From Lysinibacillus sp. (GTDB lineage Bacteria; Bacillota; Bacilli; Bacillales_A; Planococcaceae), in the NCBI GenBank assembly GCA_012735355.1, contig JAAYHP010000277.1:1-9162 (forward strand): a stretch of DNA of 9,162 bases, given 5' to 3'. A model generated the notes under the pieces. It was not told the DNA's origin. It worked only from the letters and a program-made list of their open reading frames with translations, and did no database searches. The position numbers and the translations under genes were made by a program. Positions within the stretch are counted from its first letter, which is position 1; each line of letters opens with the position of its first letter. Below are positions 4,603-9,162 of this stretch, piece after piece.

Positions 4603-7600
4603 ATGAATACTTTTGACGAAAAAATAGAGCAACTGCTCGAGCAATCGGCGATTCATTACATAATTTATCAACAAAACGATGATACAGAACGAATGGAAAA
4701 GCTCCATTTATTCGCAAAGAAACTATTACAAAAAGAATATGTAATAGGTTTTGCTGGCCATTTTTCTGCTGGGAAATCTAGCATGATTAATGCTTTATCA
4801 GGAGAAGATATTTTAGCATCCAGTCCTATTCCAACAAGCGCAAATATCGTAAAAGTGCATAAATCCGACAGCGATTTCGCCATTTGTTATATGAAAGATG
4901 ATAAACCGGTGAAATTTGAAGCGGGTTACGATATCAAAACGGTGAAGGAATTAAGTAAAAATGGGGAGCTTGTTACTCAAATTGAAATTGGTCATAAAGA
5001 TTCAAGCTTACCAGATGGCGTTACAGTGATGGATACACCAGGAGTGGATTCTACAGACGATGCCCACCGTATGAGCACCGAGTCGGCGCTCCATATTGCC
5101 GATGTCGTATTTTATACGATGGATTATAACCACGTCCAATCGGAATTAAACTTCCAATTTACGAAAGAATTAATGAAATACAATCCGAATGTATATTTAA
5201 TTGTGAATCAGATTGATAAACACAATGAAAATGAACTAACTTTTGAAGAATTTAAAAATACAGTATATAACTCTTTTAAAGCATGGGGTGTAGAACCAAA
5301 AGGTATCTTTTTCACATCATTAAAAGATCGGAATCATCCTCATAACGATTTTGAAAAAGTGAAAAAGATTGTAATGGATTCCATGAATCATTGGCAAGAT
5401 CATTTAATTGAAACGGCAGAGAATACACTGAAAAAAATGCAAAGTGAACATTTAGTCTTTTTAGAAGAAGAAAGAAATGCTCGCTTTGAAGAATATGAAG
5501 AAGATTTATCAGAGGATGAATGGGATAACCGGGAAGACATTTTAGAGCAGTATGAAAAACTAAAACTTCAAACGGAACTATTTTCTATAGAAAATTGGCA
5601 AGATAGTTTTAAAGAAAAACGCAATGACTTATTGGAAAATGCGGCGGTTATTCCAGCTGATTTCCGTGAAAAATTACGTTTATATTTAGAGAGTCAGCAG
5701 GAAGGATTTAAAGTAGGGGGCTTTTTCTCCTCGAAAAAGAAAACCCAAGAAGAAATACAACGCCGTATCACAGACGTATATGACCAATATAAAACAATCA
5801 TCCAATCCCAAATTATTGGTCATATGAAATCGTTAATGAAACAATCGTTGAAAGATGTTGGTGCATTAACCGATGAACGGGCAAGCCAAATCGATGCTAT
5901 TGAATTTAACGTGCCGTTTTCTCTAATAGAAGATCAAGTGCAAAGAAATTCAGGTATCGTGACGGGAGATGCGGTTTTAAACTTTGCAAATCGGGTTAGA
6001 GAAGCAACGAGACGTTACTTTATTCGCGAAACAGATGCATGGAAGGAAAGCCAAATTTCTGTGTTAAAAGAAGTGAGTGAGAAATCTCAAGCACCAGTTC
6101 TGCAAAAACTTAAAAACATTGAAAAGAAAGTAAAAGCGATTCAAAGGATTACTGAAATTGATGAGCGAAAAGAATTTTTAGAAAGACAACTAGTAAAGGC
6201 ATCGAAGGATACTAGAGATGGTGCTACGAAACAAAAAGATCGTTGGCAATACAATTTTGAACAAGAATTAAAAGAAATTCGTTTATTCGACCCATCAATG
6301 CTTGCGAAAGTGGAAGAGGAAGAAGAGGTAGTTGAATACATTCAAGAAGAAACAACCCTTTCTGTAAAAGGGGAAGAAGTTGTTGAAAGTGCTATTCGTA
6401 CTGCTAAGCTAGTAAAATCGATTGAAGGTTTTGAAGAAGTAGCAAACTTCTTGCTGAAAAAAGTGGAGCGACTAGAACAAAAAGATTTTACTATCGCCCT
6501 CTTTGGTGCCTTCAGTGCAGGGAAATCCAGCTTCTCGAATGCATTAATGGGAGATAAAGTATTGCCAGTTTCACCAAATCCTACAACAGCGGCAATAAAT
6601 AAAATTCGCCCTGCGGATGAAAACCACCCGCATGAAACAGCGGACGTTCAACTGAAAACGAAGGAGCAAATGTTGGAAGACATTCAATTTGCTTATGAAG
6701 CGATCGGTATGCAAGTGCAGTCGCTAGAAGAAGCCTTCAATCGAGCAGATGAAGGTTTACGAGTGGAATTATCCGATGAACGTTTAAATGTGCATAAATC
6801 CATTATACGTGCCTATAAAGAAGGATATGCCGCCTATAGTCCAAAACTTGGTGAAACGTTGCGGGTAGACCGAGAAGAATTCGAACGATTTGTTGCGGAA
6901 GAAAGTCGCTCGTGCTTCGTTGATAATATTAATTTCTATTTCGACTGTCCACTTACTCGCATGGGCGTTACTTTAGTGGATACGCCGGGAGCTGACTCCA
7001 TCAATGCTCGCCATACAGGAGTGGCCTTTAACTATATTCGAAATGCGGATGCGATTCTTTTTATCACTTATTACAATCATGCCTTTGCAAAAGCCGACCG
7101 GGAATTTTTAATTCAATTAGGTCGAGTAAAAGACGCCTTTGAACTTGATAAAATGTTCTTCATTGTAAACGCAATCGACCTTGCGAAAAACAAAGAAGAA
7201 GAGGATGAAGTGAAAAATTACGTTCGCAATGAATTGCAACGATTTGGCATTCGTTTCCCGAAACTATACGGCGTCTCCAGCTTAATGGCACTCCGTGAAA
7301 AGTTAGAACAAGCAGAGCTTTCATCTGGTATGATGGAGTTTGAACAAGTCTTTCATCGCTTCTTAAATGAAGATTTAACTACTATTGCTATTCAAGCCCT
7401 TCATGAAGAAGTGGAAAAAACTCACCAACGCTTGTCTGATTTAATTCAACAAACAGAGGAAAACTTAAAGCGGAAAGATGAACGCCTTCAAGAATTAGCT
7501 GGGTTAGAGAAGTATGTTCGAGAGCATTACAGTAACCTATCAACAAATATTATTGAAAGCGATACGAAACAAGAATTAGATGAATTATTATATTACGTAT

Positions 7601-8226
7601 TGCAAAGGGTTTATTACCGCTATCCAGATTTCTTTAGAGAAAGTTATAACCCGTCTACTTTTGCGCACTTGTCGCCTCAAATGGCTCTAGATAAGGCGTT
7701 AAAAGAAACGATTAGCTCATTAAGATTTGATTTTGCTCAAGAATTGCGAGTTACGAATTTCCGCATTTCTCAATTCGTGCAAAAGAAAATATATGAACGA
7801 TTTAAAGTAGAAAGCCGTTCTTTAAAGGAAATGAACCAAAGTTTTTCCTTTATTGCTTATGAATCGGAAGATGCAGATTTGCTCGATTTCGATGGACCAT
7901 TTGAAGATGTGAATAAATACGCTTCGGTAAAATCTTACTTTAAAAATACGAAAGCCTTCTTTGAAAAGAATGAAAAGGAAAATTTAAAAGCTGCTTTAGA
8001 AGAGTTAACGAAACCGGATGCGGAACGTTATTTAGAAGAGCAAAAACAACAAATTATGGACTGGGCTATTCAGTTTATTCAGAGTGAAGCAGAACGTTTA
8101 CAAGCTCATTTATTGAATCAAGCGATTTCTCAAATTGAAACAGAGCGTTTATTATTGCAAGAAGAAAGCCGTTTAGCAACATGGAAAGAGATTTATCAAC
8201 AATTGCAAAAAACAGAAGTGAAGTAA
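4603..8226 (+). CDS. dynA: Tandem-module bacterial dynamin, DynA (YpbR) type
   Basis: The 1,207-residue protein carries two complete dynamin GTPase modules, as in Bacillus subtilis DynA (about 1,190 residues). That protein tethers and fuses membranes from the cytoplasmic side and helps cells survive membrane damage and phage lysis. Module 1 has G1 GHFSAGKSS (52-60, K58), G2 T78, G3 DTPG (144-147) and G4 NQID (202-205). Module 2 has G1 GAFSAGKSS (635-643, K641), G2 T661/T662, G3 DTPG (793-796) and G4 NAID (856-859). Both look catalytically intact. Long charged helical stretches (about 265-570 and 930-1207) form the stalk regions. GGFFSSKKK (372-380) is a hydrophobic-plus-basic segment that could be the lipid-inserting paddle tip. 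An acidic stretch, EEEEEVVEYIQEE (571-583), lies in the linker between modules. There is no true membrane helix. ATG 4603 has AAAGGGG (4586-4592) 10 nt upstream. It is monocistronic, with its own promoter and terminator. Confidence 0.93.
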   Translation: MNTFDEKIEQLLEQSAIHYIIYQQNDDTERMEKLHLFAKKLLQKEYVIGFAGHFSAGKSSMINALSGEDILASSPIPTSANIVKVHKSDSDFAICYMKDDKPVKFEAGYDIKTVKELSKNGELVTQIEIGHKDSSLPDGVTVMDTPGVDSTDDAHRMSTESALHIADVVFYTMDYNHVQSELNFQFTKELMKYNPNVYLIVNQIDKHNENELTFEEFKNTVYNSFKAWGVEPKGIFFTSLKDRNHPHNDFEKVKKIVMDSMNHWQDHLIETAENTLKKMQSEHLVFLEEERNARFEEYEEDLSEDEWDNREDILEQYEKLKLQTELFSIENWQDSFKEKRNDLLENAAVIPADFREKLRLYLESQQEGFKVGGFFSSKKKTQEEIQRRITDVYDQYKTIIQSQIIGHMKSLMKQSLKDVGALTDERASQIDAIEFNVPFSLIEDQVQRNSGIVTGDAVLNFANRVREATRRYFIRETDAWKESQISVLKEVSEKSQAPVLQKLKNIEKKVKAIQRITEIDERKEFLERQLVKASKDTRDGATKQKDRWQYNFEQELKEIRLFDPSMLAKVEEEEEVVEYIQEETTLSVKGEEVVESAIRTAKLVKSIEGFEEVANFLLKKVERLEQKDFTIALFGAFSAGKSSFSNALMGDKVLPVSPNPTTAAINKIRPADENHPHETADVQLKTKEQMLEDIQFAYEAIGMQVQSLEEAFNRADEGLRVELSDERLNVHKSIIRAYKEGYAAYSPKLGETLRVDREEFERFVAEESRSCFVDNINFYFDCPLTRMGVTLVDTPGADSINARHTGVAFNYIRNADAILFITYYNHAFAKADREFLIQLGRVKDAFELDKMFFIVNAIDLAKNKEEEDEVKNYVRNELQRFGIRFPKLYGVSSLMALREKLEQAELSSGMMEFEQVFHRFLNEDLTTIAIQALHEEVEKTHQRLSDLIQQTEENLKRKDERLQELAGLEKYVREHYSNLSTNIIESDTKQELDELLYYVLQRVYYRYPDFFRESYNPSTFAHLSPQMALDKALKETISSLRFDFAQELRVTNFRISQFVQKKIYERFKVESRSLKEMNQSFSFIAYESEDADLLDFDGPFEDVNKYASVKSYFKNTKAFFEKNEKENLKAALEELTKPDAERYLEEQKQQIMDWAIQFIQSEAERLQAHLLNQAISQIETERLLLQEESRLATWKEIYQQLQKTEVK

Positions 8227-8230
8227 TTGT

Positions 8231-8272
8231 ATAGGAGCAGTCCTCAAAGTAGGGTTGCTCCTATTTATTTTA
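8231..8272 (+). terminator. Rho-independent terminator of dynA
   Basis: ATAGGAGCAGTCCT (8231-8244) pairs with AGGGTTGCTCCTAT (8251-8264) around a 6-nt loop, with two G-T pairs. TTATTTTA follows. It starts 4 nt after the dynA stop. Confidence 0.88.
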
Positions 8273-8300
8273 TAATCCAATAAGAAATGTAAAAATCATA

Positions 8301-8326
8301 TGTAACCTTTTTGATCGTCATGCGAC
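8301..8326 (+). promoter_or_regulatory. Probable ECF-sigma promoter of the secreted stalk-domain protein
   Basis: TGTAAC (8301-8306, running into CTTTTT) and CGAC (8323-8326, within GCGACTAAT) are separated by 16 bp. This is the arrangement of extracytoplasmic-function sigma promoters in Firmicutes: an AAC core at -35, 16 bp, then CGTC/CGAC at -10. No sigma-A pair is found in this gap. The start would be near 8333, about 30 nt before the ATG. The cognate sigma factor is not in the window. Confidence 0.55.
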
Positions 8327-8363
8327 TAATTGAACGAAGAGTGGAATGGAAGGAGAGAGAAAT

Positions 8364-9162
8364 ATGAAAAAAACCCTATACACCTTATGTGCTGCGACAA
8401 TGGTTGCTTCCTTTGCCCTTGTTCCTGAAGCTAAAGCACAAGTGGAAGAGTTTGACGCAACCCCGATTTTAGAAGTAGGAGAAGAACAACCATTTAAATA
8501 TTTTTCTGCTACAGGGAAAATTAGCAACATTTCAGAAAAAGAAGCGGGGAATTTTGCTACTATTGATTCTGAGGAAAATCCCTTTGGCTTTTATTTTAAT
8601 GAAGAAACGTTGATTTTAGATAACAGTGGAAAAATTACAGAGCTAAAGGAAGGTTTGACGATTACAGCGCTTATTGACGGTTCTAAACCGATGCTGATGA
8701 TTTACCCACCACAATACTCACCTGATGTCGTTATCGTACAAACGGGGAACCCTGGCACAGTACAGTTAGATCAATTTGATAGTAATTATTTAAACAAGGT
8801 GCAAGATTTAATCATTCGTTTAGATGACCAATCGGAAATCGTGAATTTGTCCGGCAGGGAATTAACGAAAGAGGAAATTGTGGAAAAAGAAGTATTGATT
8901 TTTTATGACATCGTTCTTGAGAGCTACCCAGCACAAACTGGACCTTCAAAGGTAATCGTGTTGGAACGGGATGAAGAAATTCCAGTTGTAGAGTTAACGG
9001 ATATCGAAAAAGCTTATCAAATTGCTGAAAATGATCATTATGTTGTGAATGGTGTAAAAATGATACCGTTACGTCTCGTGGCAGAACAACTGGGTTACCA
9101 AGTAGATTCTACTGGCATCGGGGCATTTGTACACAAAGGAGCGGTATCATTTACAATTACGA
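8364..9162 (+). CDS. Secreted protein with copper amine oxidase N-terminal-like (stalk) domain, 3' partial
   Basis: 266 complete codons are visible and the frame is open at the window edge. Residues 1-25 form a signal peptide (MKKTLYTLCAATMVAS, cleavage likely after AKA), with no lipobox cysteine, so the protein should be exported. Residues 45-200 look beta-rich and contain two related segments, ending YPPQYSPDVVIV (114-125) and YPAQTGPSKVIV (188-199). The second carries ESYPAQ, which I associate with small secreted barrel domains of Bacillales (YobA/DUF3221-like). Residues 224-266 (VVNGVKMIPLRLVAEQLGYQV) match the start of the copper amine oxidase N-terminal-like domain. In Firmicutes that domain is a wall-associated stalk module without oxidase activity. 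AAGGAG (8350-8355) lies 8 nt before the ATG. It is separated from dynA by a terminator and has an ECF-like promoter, suggesting an envelope-stress response. The exact role is unknown. Confidence 0.75.
   Translation, partial: MKKTLYTLCAATMVASFALVPEAKAQVEEFDATPILEVGEEQPFKYFSATGKISNISEKEAGNFATIDSEENPFGFYFNEETLILDNSGKITELKEGLTITALIDGSKPMLMIYPPQYSPDVVIVQTGNPGTVQLDQFDSNYLNKVQDLIIRLDDQSEIVNLSGRELTKEEIVEKEVLIFYDIVLESYPAQTGPSKVIVLERDEEIPVVELTDIEKAYQIAENDHYVVNGVKMIPLRLVAEQLGYQVDSTGIGAFVHKGAVSFTIT

Noticed and set aside
4523..4883. Minus-strand frames over the dynA promoter and start
   Set aside because: They are antisense to the conserved first GTPase motif and have no ribosome binding site.
8271..8276. 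TATAAT as a sigma-A -10 for the secreted protein
   Set aside because: It sits in the tail of the dynA terminator and has no -35 hexamer at a workable distance.
8318..8530. Minus-strand 70-codon frame opposite the secreted protein's signal peptide
   Set aside because: The plus strand has a ribosome binding site, signal peptide and a long continuous frame; the minus-strand frame has none of these.
1..9162. CRISPR arrays, tRNA/rRNA genes, insertion sequences, prophage or integration sites
   Set aside because: No regularly spaced repeats, cloverleaf or rRNA signatures, transposase genes or flanking duplications were seen on either strand.

Overview
The window looks like chromosomal DNA from a low-GC Gram-positive bacterium of the order Bacillales (a Bacillaceae or Planococcaceae-type genome). 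The reasons are strong AAGGAGG-type ribosome binding sites, AT-rich codon use, a consensus sigma-A promoter, a ba3-type oxidase of the Geobacillus/Thermus kind, and a double-module dynamin of the Bacillus DynA type. I see no phage, transposon, CRISPR, rRNA or tRNA. The exact species cannot be named from what is here.

Layout. Positions 1-180 hold the last 41 codons of a DinG/XPD-type helicase and its terminator. Positions 181-1051 hold a leader of about 110 nt with repeats and a FabG-like short-chain dehydrogenase (start 311). Positions 1124-3590 hold a minus-strand operon for a ba3-type cytochrome c oxidase. Its order is subunit IIa (41 aa), subunit II with the CuA site, then subunit I with all six metal-binding histidines, ending in a terminator that faces fabG. 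Upstream of the operon is a perfect FNR/CRP-type palindrome, TGTGA-N6-TCACA. Positions 3633-4149 hold a minus-strand CheX-like protein starting with TTG, with its own terminator.

Divergent from cheX, a consensus promoter (TTGACA-N16-TATAAT) drives a 26-residue hydrophobic peptide (4295-4375). Then comes a 1,207-residue protein with two fused dynamin modules (4603-8226, DynA type), followed by a strong terminator. The window ends inside a secreted protein (8364 onward) with a signal peptide, two related beta-rich segments and the start of a copper-amine-oxidase-N-like (stalk) domain. It has an apparent ECF-sigma promoter.

How the parts relate. The three oxidase genes form one enzyme: IIa and II are 27 nt apart, and II and I overlap by 17 nt. 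The oxidase would accept electrons from cytochrome c and is probably induced under low oxygen through the FNR-like site. The other genes are single transcription units with envelope, motility or repair roles, and no single pathway links them. The least described items are the 26-aa membrane peptide, the repeat-rich fabG leader and the ECF-controlled secreted protein.
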